The notes beneath the pieces are model-generated. The model saw nothing but the letters and a program-made list of their open reading frames with translations, did not search any database and was not told where the DNA came from. From an uncultured Prevotella sp. (GTDB taxonomy: Bacteria; Bacteroidota; Bacteroidia; Bacteroidales; Bacteroidaceae): DNA of 49,854 bases. Positions 40,524 to 49,495 of the stretch are shown piece after piece (the stretch's first letter is position 1; every line of letters begins with the position of its first letter). The position numbers and the translations under genes are program-made. Location of the stretch: contig UQCW01000013.1 in the NCBI GenBank assembly GCA_900539625.1, positions 1-49,854 of the forward strand, given 5' to 3'.

Positions 40524-42711
40524 TATCTATTATCACACATTCCTCCAACTTATCAAAAGTCGTATCAATAAATGTGTAGCCAATCATTTTCGTTGTATCT
40601 ATCGGTTGGAATTCTGCATATTGCTTGCGAACATACCTAAGTTCAAAAGCCAAACGGAGAGCTTTGCTATCGGCATCGTCTTCATCCGTTTGTTTTGCCT
40701 CTTTGCCAGTGATAGTCCGCACCTTGGTAATCTCATATACATCACGCACACCCTGTCCTTTAATGTATGGCATAAAGAAATGAAGGTCTTGCAAGGCAAT
40801 AGTTGTAGGGAACTGTTTGCCAGTATAATACAGGGTTGCCGTTCCGTCTGAGAAAGCTTGATATTGCCTGTTGTCCTCTTTTACCAATCCTATAAGTACA
40901 CGATTGCCTACCTCCACATACGCACCCTTTTGCGGTATGACATGAGCAATGGTCTCGTATGATTTGGTATGTATAAGTTCATCAATGAAATTCTCCAAAA
41001 GTTTTCTGTTCTCTACATCCTTAGGACGAAGAGGGAAGGCACCGATATTCACTTCCTTGATGGTTTTATAGAACTTCGACACAGCCACGTCATTTGGTTC
41101 ACCGGCACCAGGGAAGAGAATGTAACCGCCAATGACCTCTTTTTTCAACGCATTAGCATCATAGTCTTTGTAGTATATGGCGTCACGATAGCGGTGCATC
41201 TGGTTGATGGCATCCTCCGGCGGTACATCCACGCTCTTGTCTTTGCCGTCTATACGGTATTTCGCATCAAAGAGATATGTCATCTTCATGCCTTGCTGCA
41301 AGTCGTTCTTGGTGAGCTGCAACACGATGTCTGGTTTCTGCGGCACTGTGGGCACAACCAAGTCTTTCATGCCCACATTGTCGTTTTCCTTGTCGGCGTT
41401 CTTTGCGTTATATACCAGTTCAGCCAGCTCCACGCCATCCTTGCGAAACAATATGCGTGAGTGTTCGCCTTTGCCAAGTTTCCAAGAGAAGATACCGTTC
41501 ATCTCCATACGGTTGCGATGTTCCACTTCTTCATTCTCCAAGTGCAACTGCTCCTTTACGATATGGCTCACTTCTATAAAACACCATATCTCATAGAGCG
41601 TTGCTATATCCTTCGTCTGCAAGCGATACAAACCATCATTTAGCGAATAGGCTCTTCTAAGCAAGTTCCATGTACGATACACTTGGCTGTAGCCTGTTGC
41701 CTTTTGGAGCACCATGCTCTCTTGGTTTATTCCCTTAAATCTTCCTATTGTTCTGAAGAAGGGATGATGTTGCAGCCGTTTCAATGTTTCCGAGGTTGCA
41801 AGCATGGCAGACTTCATCGTATTTGAAGCTGACTTTATCGCCTCAATGCGTTGGCGCAGATCCTCGTACCGCTTGCTTATCTGATGAAGTGCAAACTTCA
41901 GGAAGCGGTTCTCTTGCGTGTCGTTCGATAGTATATGTCGCTCCACACGATATAGGTATGCTGGCTCCTTGCGATGTTCTGCCAGCCTGTTCTCTATGTT
42001 ATGGGGTGTTTGTTTTAGTTTGTCCGCTCTCAGATACACCTCCTCACCGTAAAGCCTGTGGCGAGGTCGGTCAATGATGCTTTTGCAGGCTTTTATGAAT
42101 TTCTGTTGTTCTCCCTCAAACACGCTCCACCAGACTATATCGGGATGCTCGCCGTTTTGGTCGGGTGAGAAACCATGAAATGTGCGTCGCATATAGTCCA
42201 ACGACAACATACGGTATTCTCGCTCTATATCCTCCACGATTGTGCGCCAATGCTCATGATAGTCGAGCTTCGTACTCAGAACTTCAAAACCGAAACGAAA
42301 TGCCCTTGCCTCTTTGTCTACCTTATATATAATCTGTATCTCGCTTCGTCCGATCTCATTCTTGTAGTTGATGAAACCAGCCAAGATGTGACAACGAAAG
42401 GAAAAGCGGTCGTTGTCGTTTTGCAGGATAGAACCAAACTGAGCGTCTTTCACATAGTCTTTGAACTCTATCCAGATGGGATAGTCGGCATTGTCGAAGA
42501 ATGTGGCGGGAGCAGGAACACCTTGCTCAATGTCTATTTCATGGTCGGCATCCAATGTCCGCTTAACAGACACGACACCTTCCGACCAGGAGTAAGTGGA
42601 GTAGAGTTTGTCCTCGCCCACGTTACTCTTGGCCTTGTCCCAGATATCATCGAACTTCGTACATTCGACTATCATCGTAAAGTCTTTATGCTCAATAGTC
42701 AATAGTTCCAT
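40519..42711 (-). CDS. DUF2357-type McrC-like restriction nuclease subunit
   Basis: Large protein (730 residues) with the layout of DUF2357/McrC-like nucleases. The N-terminal 300 or so residues probably bind the partner ATPase or DNA. The C-terminal PD-(D/E)XK nuclease core is visible as KPDIVLQLT (about residue 455) and YLFDAKYRID (about 478), giving the D...DxK pattern. It is the last gene of the minus-strand operon, 12 bp after the McrB-like ATPase gene. Such pairs cut DNA when the ATPase moves along it. With two cytosine methylases upstream, the pair is likely the restriction half of an LlaJI-like system; a methyl-dependent (type IV) role is the alternative. Base composition is richer in A/T than the core genes to the left. 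Confidence 0.82.
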   Translation of the reverse strand: MELLTIEHKDFTMIVECTKFDDIWDKAKSNVGEDKLYSTYSWSEGVVSVKRTLDADHEIDIEQGVPAPATFFDNADYPIWIEFKDYVKDAQFGSILQNDNDRFSFRCHILAGFINYKNEIGRSEIQIIYKVDKEARAFRFGFEVLSTKLDYHEHWRTIVEDIEREYRMLSLDYMRRTFHGFSPDQNGEHPDIVWWSVFEGEQQKFIKACKSIIDRPRHRLYGEEVYLRADKLKQTPHNIENRLAEHRKEPAYLYRVERHILSNDTQENRFLKFALHQISKRYEDLRQRIEAIKSASNTMKSAMLATSETLKRLQHHPFFRTIGRFKGINQESMVLQKATGYSQVYRTWNLLRRAYSLNDGLYRLQTKDIATLYEIWCFIEVSHIVKEQLHLENEEVEHRNRMEMNGIFSWKLGKGEHSRILFRKDGVELAELVYNAKNADKENDNVGMKDLVVPTVPQKPDIVLQLTKNDLQQGMKMTYLFDAKYRIDGKDKSVDVPPEDAINQMHRYRDAIYYKDYDANALKKEVIGGYILFPGAGEPNDVAVSKFYKTIKEVNIGAFPLRPKDVENRKLLENFIDELIHTKSYETIAHVIPQKGAYVEVGNRVLIGLVKEDNRQYQAFSDGTATLYYTGKQFPTTIALQDLHFFMPYIKGQGVRDVYEITKVRTITGKEAKQTDEDDADSKALRLAFELRYVRKQYAEFQPIDTTKMIGYTFIDTTFDKLEECVIIDK

Positions 42712-42723
42712 CCGTATTACTTT

Positions 42724-44451
42724 TTAGCTCCAAAAACTTGTATATCCCGAAACGAGTTTGGCTTTCATTTCCTTCAGTTTCGCCAAAGATATGGATTTTA
42801 CTGTATTCTCCTCTCCCGACACAGTCTTCAATCCGTCCTCAATAGCTTTGCTTAAATTGTCAAGTAGTTCGTCGCTAACCTTCGTGTCGTCGCCCTCAAC
42901 GCGTGATAACACTTTCATGCTGGTAATCTCGTCCAAGGCACGAGCTATGACATAGCCTTGCTCCAAATTATTGCCGTTTTCATCTTTGCGATATGGCAAG
43001 TTGTTCACTACATAGAGCAGGAACTCGTTACGGGTGCGGTAGGCTATCTTGAATGGAGTTCCTTCCAATACGTCATTTACCTTTTGCAGATAGCCAAGTG
43101 TAATGTTGCAAACGTCGGTGTAGTTGTTGTAAACATCCACGCCTTCCACGGCAGAGCCGACAAGCTCTGCATTACCCAATTTGCCAATGCTTTCGTGACG
43201 TTTGGTCAGACCTCCGTGCAAGTCCACCTCGTTCATTTCGATAGTCATGGCACGATCGAGCACCTTGCGAGAGAACGAGAATGTAGTTTCGTCCATATTC
43301 ACAGTGCCTACGACTATGAGGTTTTGAGGGATGCAGATACCTTCTTCGTTGAATTGCTTGCGAATGTCTTCGTCTGATGTCAGTGAAGCAGTCAAGTTGA
43401 AGTACCATTCCTCGTCTGCCTTTTCAACAATTGGGTCTGTTGTCACTGTATCGTCTTCATGACTCTTGCGAGACTCTATCACGCTTAGATATTCTGCAAA
43501 GTATTGTTCTACTGGCGCAAGGTTCATCTCGTCCAAACACAAGAAATAAGGTGTTTCAGTATCTTCCCATGCTTTGGCGATGAACTTCAAAAACTCTCCT
43601 GCCACAAACTCTGCCTTTCCACTGACACGGCTCACATAACCTATCAAATCACTTGAGTCATGCCAATTTGGTTTCACCTGTACCATTTGGAAATTCTTAG
43701 GCTTTTGTGCCTTATATTCATCTGTGCCTTCTTCCCAACATGCTCTTGCCAGCTCTCGCACTATTCGGCTTTTACCTGTGCCAGAGATTCCAGCAAGCAA
43801 AAGGAACGGCTTTGACTTGATGGCGGTGATGTAAGGGCGGAAAATTGATACATTTTTAGTTGTGATATTCTCCTCCAAACCTTTTTCTTTTCCATCATCA
43901 TATGGTGTGTTTACATTCGTTATCTCTATATCGAAAATGCCGTCATCTGCCTTCTTGATACGTAACTCAGAATACCCACCTGCAAAATAATTACGGATGG
44001 TAAACTTTCCCTTTTGTTCTTTTCCTGTAGCGTCTCTATATATCACATCTTTCAACAATCCATTGAAATAGAAGCGATTATCTATCTTTCCATTCTTCTG
44101 CGGAACATCTTTACGAGCATTCCACTCTTGCGTAATAGTCTCTACATTATTACCGTCTTCGACAAACAATGCATCGAGCAAAGATAATTGGTTTATAACA
44201 AAATCCTTGGAATATGGAACAACGCAATGCACTGATGATTGGTCAAACTTTCTTGGCAAAATTGAAGCAATGAATAAAATCGCCTTTGCAAGATTTTCCT
44301 TGTGGTATCTTACAGTAATATGTTCTCCTGCTCCCTCAAAGAGTTGGTAATGCTCATTATCCAAGAACAAGTCTGTATTCTTGGCATCGCCAGCTCCCAA
44401 TGGTCGATAACTGGCATTTGTATCATTAATATGTTTTACAATTTCGTCCAT
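42724..44451 (-). CDS. McrB-like AAA+ ATPase/GTPase restriction subunit
   Basis: N-terminal region of about 205 residues of unknown fold (probable DNA recognition), then an AAA+ motor. Walker A is GISGTGKS (221-228), Walker B is YFLCLDEMN (302-310), and VGTVNMDETTFSFSRKVLDR (381-400) is the McrB-type Asn/Met motif with the trailing Arg finger. These features place it in the McrB/5-methylcytosine-restriction clade of AAA+ proteins; whether it uses GTP or ATP cannot be told. It starts 2 bp after the DUF3883 gene and precedes the nuclease subunit, so the three are tightly coupled. Confidence 0.9.
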   Translation of the reverse strand: MDEIVKHINDTNASYRPLGAGDAKNTDLFLDNEHYQLFEGAGEHITVRYHKENLAKAILFIASILPRKFDQSSVHCVVPYSKDFVINQLSLLDALFVEDGNNVETITQEWNARKDVPQKNGKIDNRFYFNGLLKDVIYRDATGKEQKGKFTIRNYFAGGYSELRIKKADDGIFDIEITNVNTPYDDGKEKGLEENITTKNVSIFRPYITAIKSKPFLLLAGISGTGKSRIVRELARACWEEGTDEYKAQKPKNFQMVQVKPNWHDSSDLIGYVSRVSGKAEFVAGEFLKFIAKAWEDTETPYFLCLDEMNLAPVEQYFAEYLSVIESRKSHEDDTVTTDPIVEKADEEWYFNLTASLTSDEDIRKQFNEEGICIPQNLIVVGTVNMDETTFSFSRKVLDRAMTIEMNEVDLHGGLTKRHESIGKLGNAELVGSAVEGVDVYNNYTDVCNITLGYLQKVNDVLEGTPFKIAYRTRNEFLLYVVNNLPYRKDENGNNLEQGYVIARALDEITSMKVLSRVEGDDTKVSDELLDNLSKAIEDGLKTVSGEENTVKSISLAKLKEMKAKLVSGYTSFWS

Positions 44452-44453
44452 AC

Positions 44454-45401
44454 TTATAATATAATTTGCGGTTGAATGTTTACAAAACAGTCATTAGGTC
44501 TTACTCCTATCTTTATGGATTGAAGTATCGTCTGAACCTTTTCCATTTTGGAAGAAAGGTCAGCTATGTCAGCATTGACAGAAGAAACATAATTCATACA
44601 GTTCGTACATACCCGGAGCTTTTTCTGAGCATTGTCCATATCGAACACTCTGTATACTGAATATTTCTTATCATCTTTCAAGCCATGAACAAAACCGATT
44701 TCCTCATCGCTATAATAGAGATACTGGTTAAAGTCAAACCGAGTCGATTTCACGTCAATAAAGTTTTCGGCTTCCAATCCTTCGTTTATGATGAAGTCGA
44801 ACGGCATACCAGACTCCATACTGGCATTCATCCATCTGTAATTACTTATCGTATGAGCTAACTTTTGTCTTTCCAAATATTGTGCAATAATTTGCTCTCC
44901 GCTATAACCTATTTGCTTGAAAAGTTTGTTAGCCTTTTCAATGTCTTGTTTCTTATACTTTTTAATTTGTTTACCTGTCTGCGAAGCAACTTCTATTTCC
45001 TCCTGTAACTTCACGGAAACTCCATTCACTTTCTTTTCCAAGAAGTCTATAGCGAGCGATAAAGAAGCACTATTCTCATCATAGACTTTGTTCTGAGTTG
45101 GGAAAATGTTAGAGGCATATTGGAAATCTTCCGAGTCACTTGATATTAGCCAAAAGACTAATTCTTCACTTTGCAAGCCAAACCACACCAGATACCACTC
45201 ACGAATTGGTTTCAAGGAAGCAAATTCACGAATCTGATTTACAATCGTATGTTCGTTTCTTGCCCCCGACTTAATATTGGGAGCTTCAATCTTGCCAGTT
45301 CTACGGTTTATCTTTCCATAGTCACAATTCAAAATTTCACAATAGTCGTCATAAATCAATATGGCAGCTTTCTCCACATGATTATCTGGCAAGAAATCCA
45401 A
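44454..45401 (-). CDS. DUF3883-type protein, probable nuclease-fold partner of the restriction system
   Basis: A 315-residue protein. The first 150 residues are unassigned. The middle part (about 150-250) looks like DUF3883: an alpha-helical lead (SGEQIIAQYLERQ), then MPFDFIINEG (Asp near 202) and NFIDVKSTRFDF (DVK near 217-219), a D...(D/E)xK pattern of the restriction-nuclease fold. There is no ATG at the front of the frame; the first possible start is TTG at 45401, since a stop lies 11 codons further upstream and the first internal ATG would delete the nuclease-like part. So either TTG is used or the 5' end is damaged. It is directly coupled to the McrB-like gene (2-bp gap). Confidence 0.72.
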   Translation of the reverse strand: MDFLPDNHVEKAAILIYDDYCEILNCDYGKINRRTGKIEAPNIKSGARNEHTIVNQIREFASLKPIREWYLVWFGLQSEELVFWLISSDSEDFQYASNIFPTQNKVYDENSASLSLAIDFLEKKVNGVSVKLQEEIEVASQTGKQIKKYKKQDIEKANKLFKQIGYSGEQIIAQYLERQKLAHTISNYRWMNASMESGMPFDFIINEGLEAENFIDVKSTRFDFNQYLYYSDEEIGFVHGLKDDKKYSVYRVFDMDNAQKKLRVCTNCMNYVSSVNADIADLSSKMEKVQTILQSIKIGVRPNDCFVNIQPQIIL

Positions 45402-45503
45402 GACGTGCTGATGTTTGATGCCCAGACTCCTTCAAACCAAGGTCGTTAGGACTTAATTTTTTGAAACCGATTTTCTTTTCTGAGTGAACTTCAAAAAACA
45501 TAG

Positions 45504-46583
45504 CTATTCGTGAATTATATGATTTGTTATAAGGTAATACAAAACAGCATAAATCGTATTTACACTGACTGCATTCCCTGCTTGTTTGTATAGCGAGCCA
45601 TCTGCAACCCCCGCATCTCTGCCATTTATAGCGAAGTTTGCAGGGAAGCCCTGCAACATGAAAGCCTCTTCTGGTGTCAACTTACGGATAGGCAACTGTG
45701 CCAATTGTTCCTTGGTCATCGTTTTGACAGGATTGATAGCACCATGTGACTCTATGAAGTCTTGACTATAATAATTATCTTGACAAGCACGGTGCATCTT
45801 GTGCATCGTTGCGGTCAAAGGCCGAGCTATACTCATATTGATGTCTGACTTCGACTTAAAGTTGGCAGAACCATCAGCTAACAGGGTTGGTTTGATTTTC
45901 TCCGAAAGAAAATACTTCTTGTCAACCTCCAAACTCAATATGTCGTTGACGCTTTGATAATGGTATGTGCCCAAATCTTGATATACTTGATCAAACAAGA
46001 CTGCAATATTGTCGCAAGTAAATTGCACATCAAAATCTACAGGGACAGGCTCTGTCGTCGCAAAAATCAACAGTCTGTTACGAGTTTGTGGCAAATGGAA
46101 CTGTGCAGTATTAAATATGTCAGTAAAGACTTGATACCCCAATGCCTTCAACTCTTGTTTTATACGTGCAAATGTTCTTCCCTTATCATGTGACTTAAGG
46201 TTTTTCACATTTTCAAGAAGCACATATCGTGGCATCTTTGCCGCAAGGATATCAATGATATGAAAAAACATTTGCCCACGATTCTCATTGAAACCAGCTT
46301 GCTTTCCCATCATACTGAAAGTTTGGCAGGGAAAACCGCCAGTCACCAAATCAAATTGAGGCAAATTGTCTATGTTGTCTTTATTGCTAGTAAATTCCAC
46401 TATATCCCCCATAGCCAACTCGCCATCAACCATAGGATGGTAATTGGCACAATAAGTTTTCACGGCCTTGGCATCTATCTCGGAGTAGCCAACGCAATGA
46501 AAATCCATGATGTTATCTTGCGTAAGCAAATCCATTGCTCTTCTAAAACCACCTATGCCAGCAAATAATTCTAAATGTCTCAT
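45504..46583 (-). CDS. DNA (cytosine-5-)methyltransferase, first of a tandem pair
   Basis: Methylates carbon 5 of cytosine in a specific DNA sequence using SAM. Motif I is ELFAGIGGFRRA (5-16), the catalytic Cys is Cys86 in GFPCQTFS, motif VI is LLENV (122-126), motif VIII is QTRNRLLIF, and motif X near the end is KQAGNAVSV. The target-recognition region lies around residues 185-300. The length is 359 residues. Its start overlaps the stop of the other methylase by ATGA, so the two are translated as a pair. Two different m5C methylases in one operon usually methylate the two strands of an asymmetric site. Confidence 0.95.
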   Translation of the reverse strand: MRHLELFAGIGGFRRAMDLLTQDNIMDFHCVGYSEIDAKAVKTYCANYHPMVDGELAMGDIVEFTSNKDNIDNLPQFDLVTGGFPCQTFSMMGKQAGFNENRGQMFFHIIDILAAKMPRYVLLENVKNLKSHDKGRTFARIKQELKALGYQVFTDIFNTAQFHLPQTRNRLLIFATTEPVPVDFDVQFTCDNIAVLFDQVYQDLGTYHYQSVNDILSLEVDKKYFLSEKIKPTLLADGSANFKSKSDINMSIARPLTATMHKMHRACQDNYYSQDFIESHGAINPVKTMTKEQLAQLPIRKLTPEEAFMLQGFPANFAINGRDAGVADGSLYKQAGNAVSVNTIYAVLYYLITNHIIHE

Positions 46584-47707
46584 CTTATAAATTTCATGAT
46601 GCCATCACCTATGGCTTTGGCAAGTTTTACAGGAACGGCATTTCCTACTTGTGCATACCACATATTTTGAGAGCCCGTTATCACATAATCATCTGGGAAC
46701 GTCTGAATGCGTGCAGCCTCACGAGGACTTAATCCTCTTGCATCCCAAGGATGGATGTACATATTGCAATCAAATTTCATATGAGAAGTTATCGTCTTGC
46801 AGATTTGCGTCTCATCCAACTTGAAGTATTTATCCTTGAAGATATCATTTCTCCTTTTATATGGCATGATGTCTGCAATAGACTCATGCAAGGAGTTTGC
46901 GCCTTGTGGTAATCTTCGATAGATTTCTATGTCTCGCTCGTTATTATAACGATTCTTATGATTGTAGAGTTTTGTAATCTCCTTGTCACCATTGATAAAT
47001 TTATAGAAGTCATTCTTGATGTACGAGAAATCGCATTCTGTGAAGCCAGACTCTGCACATTCTACTCCCTTTGAACCTTTTTCTTTCTTCGCGACCAAAT
47101 GAGGAAGTCCTTCAAGAGCGTCTTTCAGTACGAAAGGCTTGCGTTTATGCTTGTATATTTCTTCGAATATCAACTTTGACTCTACCCCAACTCTATTGCC
47201 TATCATTATGAAACGTTCTCTATTTTGTGGTACGCCATAATCTTGTGCCTTCAAAAGTGCATAATCATATTGGTACTCGCCGCCAAGATACTCCTCAAAA
47301 TTCTGTTTGATTTCTTCTATTTTGTTCATCATCCCTTTTACATTCTCCATAATAAAGAACTTAGGACGAGTATTTCTCAAGAATATCAAGTATTGTTTAT
47401 ATAAAGCATTACGAGGATCATCCAATATTCGTTGACGATTAGCCATAGAGAAACCTTGACAAGGAGGTCCACCACATACCAAGGTTATATCTGATAGCAT
47501 ATCCTTGTATTCTTCAAGATGTAGGTTGAATTCCGCAATATCTCCCACAAAATAGTGTTCATCACTCAAATCATGGTTAAATTTATAGGTATTGCAAAAC
47601 TGTTCCACAATTTCATTAACGAACCATGGAGTAAATCCAGCCTGTTGCAACCCCAAACTCAGACCGCCGCATCCTGCAAATAAATCTACAAACTTATATT
47701 GTTTCAT
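46580..47707 (-). CDS. DNA (cytosine-5-)methyltransferase, second of a tandem pair
   Basis: SAM-dependent m5C methylase with motif I VDLFAGCGGLSLGL (7-20), catalytic Cys83 in GGPPCQGFSMANRQR, motif VI IMENVKG (119-125), motif VIII QNRERFIMIG, and motif X YAQVGNAVPV. The sequence differs clearly from the neighbour at 45504 (PPCQGFS against FPCQTFS), so this is not a recent duplication. The length of 375 residues is normal. The target-recognition region lies around 200-320. It is preceded by one or two tiny overlapping frames and is ATGA-coupled to the next gene. Confidence 0.95.
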   Translation of the reverse strand: MKQYKFVDLFAGCGGLSLGLQQAGFTPWFVNEIVEQFCNTYKFNHDLSDEHYFVGDIAEFNLHLEEYKDMLSDITLVCGGPPCQGFSMANRQRILDDPRNALYKQYLIFLRNTRPKFFIMENVKGMMNKIEEIKQNFEEYLGGEYQYDYALLKAQDYGVPQNRERFIMIGNRVGVESKLIFEEIYKHKRKPFVLKDALEGLPHLVAKKEKGSKGVECAESGFTECDFSYIKNDFYKFINGDKEITKLYNHKNRYNNERDIEIYRRLPQGANSLHESIADIMPYKRRNDIFKDKYFKLDETQICKTITSHMKFDCNMYIHPWDARGLSPREAARIQTFPDDYVITGSQNMWYAQVGNAVPVKLAKAIGDGIMKFIR

Positions 47708-47819
47708 TGTATTTTTCAGTCCAATCCTTTAAATTACCTCTCGCTACCGACAATAAGTTGATTTCATAAGCAAACATCTTCTTGCGAGAAGTTTTCCGAG
47801 AGGGTAGAAATAATCTCAT
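47694..47819 (-). CDS. Possible tiny ORF overlapping the methylase start
   Basis: An ATG frame of 41 codons with a basic start (MRLFLPSRKTSRKK) and a C-terminal part VARGNLKDWTEKYNETI. It overlaps the 34-codon ORF upstream in another frame and the first codons of the methylase downstream. It could be a translated leader that couples methylase expression, or the relic of a frameshifted small gene. No family is recognised. Confidence 0.3.
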   Translation of the reverse strand: MRLFLPSRKTSRKKMFAYEINLLSVARGNLKDWTEKYNETI

Positions 47820-47868
47820 TGATTTTTTCTATCTGCTCAAATATTAATTCGTTCTTATTCTGTTCCAT
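47764..47868 (-). CDS. Possible tiny ORF directly after dinD-like gene
   Basis: An ATG frame of 34 codons begins 1 bp after the DinD-like stop codon. The product is helix-prone and acidic (NELIFEQIEKINEIISTLSE), which looks more like a real coiled-coil peptide than random DNA. It overlaps the second tiny frame. Joining both frames would give a protein of about 60 residues, so a frameshift is one explanation. Confidence 0.35.
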   Translation of the reverse strand: MEQNKNELIFEQIEKINEIISTLSENFSQEDVCL

Positions 47869-47869
47869 C

Positions 47870-48703
47870 TTATTTTTTCTTTTTATTCTCCAAAGCCTTT
47901 TTCTGTTCACTTGCCAATCTGCGTTCAACCTTCTTTACATCTTCTGCTGGAGGAAGGTTCTCTGGAACTATACCACGCTGCACAAGCATATCTCGAACGG
48001 CAGTATTGTTGGCAATATGCTCTTGGCTTATACGACTTTCTCCTTGAAGGTCTTTGGTCTGAACATTCACGCTCGTCATTTCTGCCGCAAAATCCTTTGC
48101 TTTGATACTGATAGTGGGGAGGAAATCTGCCAATGGTCGTTTCTTCGGGATTCCCATTCGTCTTTTCAGCGTTGCAGTATTCAAACGAAACAATGCTTGG
48201 TCTCCTTTGGAACGTATCACAGCAAAACTCTTGTCATTCACACCTCGTTCATAAAGTACGCCAGAAAGTTTACGCTCTGTTTCCTGTAGTTTAGCACGTG
48301 CCTTAACTCTTTCAACTTCAATAAGACGCTGTTCTATAAGTTCTGCACGACGAGTTTGCACAGCAAAGTAAGTTTGTGCTAATGCGATTTGGGATTTGCG
48401 AGAGTCGCCATTTTGAGCGACAAGGTAGCAAGCATAGCGTGTTAGCATAATGTCATCTATCTGACGCTCAGCACTAGAACCGATAACAACCATTTTATTG
48501 ACGTCAATAAAATGGTCTTCTACATTTTGTCCTACGTTTACACACGCTTCCTTGGCTTTGTAAATTACCTTTGTGAAATTTTGCCAAAGTTTATATCCTA
48601 ACAGAGAACACAAATCTCTTGCACTCCAACATTCTACATCATTGAGAACGCATGACACTTGTTCAAATTGAGAGAACAATGCCTGTATTTCTTCTTTTTT
48701 CAT
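47870..48703 (-). CDS. dinD: DinD-like (DNA damage-inducible protein D) BRO-type protein
   Basis: The N-terminal 120 residues are a BRO-N-like DNA-binding domain (WSARDLCSLLGYKLWQNFTK, LTRYACYLVAQNGD). The C-terminal part is helical, with LYERGVNDKSFAVIRSKGD and a Lys-rich end, matching DinD-type proteins of about 275 residues. E. coli DinD inhibits RecA activities; the same role here is only inferred. Genes of this type are often found inside restriction-modification operons. Its start overlaps the stop of the XRE regulator (ATGA), which shows co-translation. Confidence 0.85.
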   Translation of the reverse strand: MKKEEIQALFSQFEQVSCVLNDVECWSARDLCSLLGYKLWQNFTKVIYKAKEACVNVGQNVEDHFIDVNKMVVIGSSAERQIDDIMLTRYACYLVAQNGDSRKSQIALAQTYFAVQTRRAELIEQRLIEVERVKARAKLQETERKLSGVLYERGVNDKSFAVIRSKGDQALFRLNTATLKRRMGIPKKRPLADFLPTISIKAKDFAAEMTSVNVQTKDLQGESRISQEHIANNTAVRDMLVQRGIVPENLPPAEDVKKVERRLASEQKKALENKKKK

Positions 48704-48924
48704 TCTGTCTCGTGCTTAAATTCTTCAAACCTTACTAAGTCGGTCAATTCTACATCTAATATTTTAGCAATCTGCATCAGATTGCCTAAGTCGGGTTGGC
48801 TTGAATTGGTACACCATTTGGATATAGTTGTTTGGTCTTTACCTAACTGTTCTGCCAACCATTTGTTCGTCCGCTGCTTATCCGCAAGGACTACTTTCAA
48901 TCGATTTAAATTTTTACTTGCCAT
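48700..48924 (-). CDS. XRE-family transcriptional regulator, possible control protein
   Basis: A 74-residue helix-turn-helix protein (core at about residues 18-58: WLAEQLGKDQTTISKWCTNS, then LGNLMQIAKILDVELTDLV). The size and position at the head of a restriction-modification operon resemble the small controller (C) proteins that delay restriction until methylation is established. It is the first gene of the operon and overlaps dinD by four bases. A plain XRE repressor is the alternative. Confidence 0.88.
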   Translation of the reverse strand: MASKNLNRLKVVLADKQRTNKWLAEQLGKDQTTISKWCTNSSQPDLGNLMQIAKILDVELTDLVRFEEFKHETE

Positions 48925-48944
48925 ATAGTAATCATCTTTCTTGG

Positions 48945-48952
48945 CAAAGGTA
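48945..48952 (-). promoter_or_regulatory. Candidate -7 box of the defence operon
   Basis: TACCTTTG on the minus strand fits TAnnTTTG and lies about 20 bp before the XRE gene start. Nearby CTTGGCAAAGG and GTACCAAGAAA are partly symmetric and could be operator half-sites. Confidence 0.5.
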
Positions 48953-49200
48953 CAGATAAATTTTCTACATAAAGAATATTTTTATTGTTTATTCGCAACA
49001 AAATGAATTATATTCTATTATTAAGCATATATTTCTTATTCTTGGTTTGTCTAAAATACACTCATATTTGTACCAAGAAATACTATCCTATTAATTATCA
49101 GCGTTGCTTATTTTCGAGGAGGTTAAGTAAGTATAGATTCTGAATGCCACCCCAAGAACAAGGCAGGCACTGCGAAATTCCAAATTCTAAGCCTGTCAGC

Positions 49201-49259
49201 GAATCTGGGGACAGAGACGAACGAATCTGGGAGCGGAGACGAATGAATCTAGGACGGCG
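49201..49259. repeat. Short 22-bp tandem repeat
   Basis: The units GAATCTGGGGACAGAGACGA, GAATCTGGGAGCGGAGACGA and the partial GAATCTAGGACGGCG begin at 49201, 49223 and 49245, an exact 22-bp period. Confidence 0.75.
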
Positions 49260-49495
49260 TACACTTGTATCTCGTCCCACATTCGCTGAGAGGAATAGGG
49301 ATTGAAACGGGAAGTTATAAGTTGCTGGTCTGCTTGAACTTGTGACTCAGAATACAGATTCATCTGATTTTACTGAGGTTGCTATGACACGTGAAAATAG
49401 GAAGTCCCTATCTCCTACCAAAACTCTCCTATTTTCGCATCTGCAGCTGCCAAGGACGATGCGCGTACATGTGGCGAAGCTCTGAGGCGAAGCAC

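Noticed and set aside
49291..49308. AGGAATAGGGATTGAAAC resembles the end of a CRISPR repeat
   Set aside because: Only one copy is present, with no spacer-repeat pattern and no cas genes nearby.
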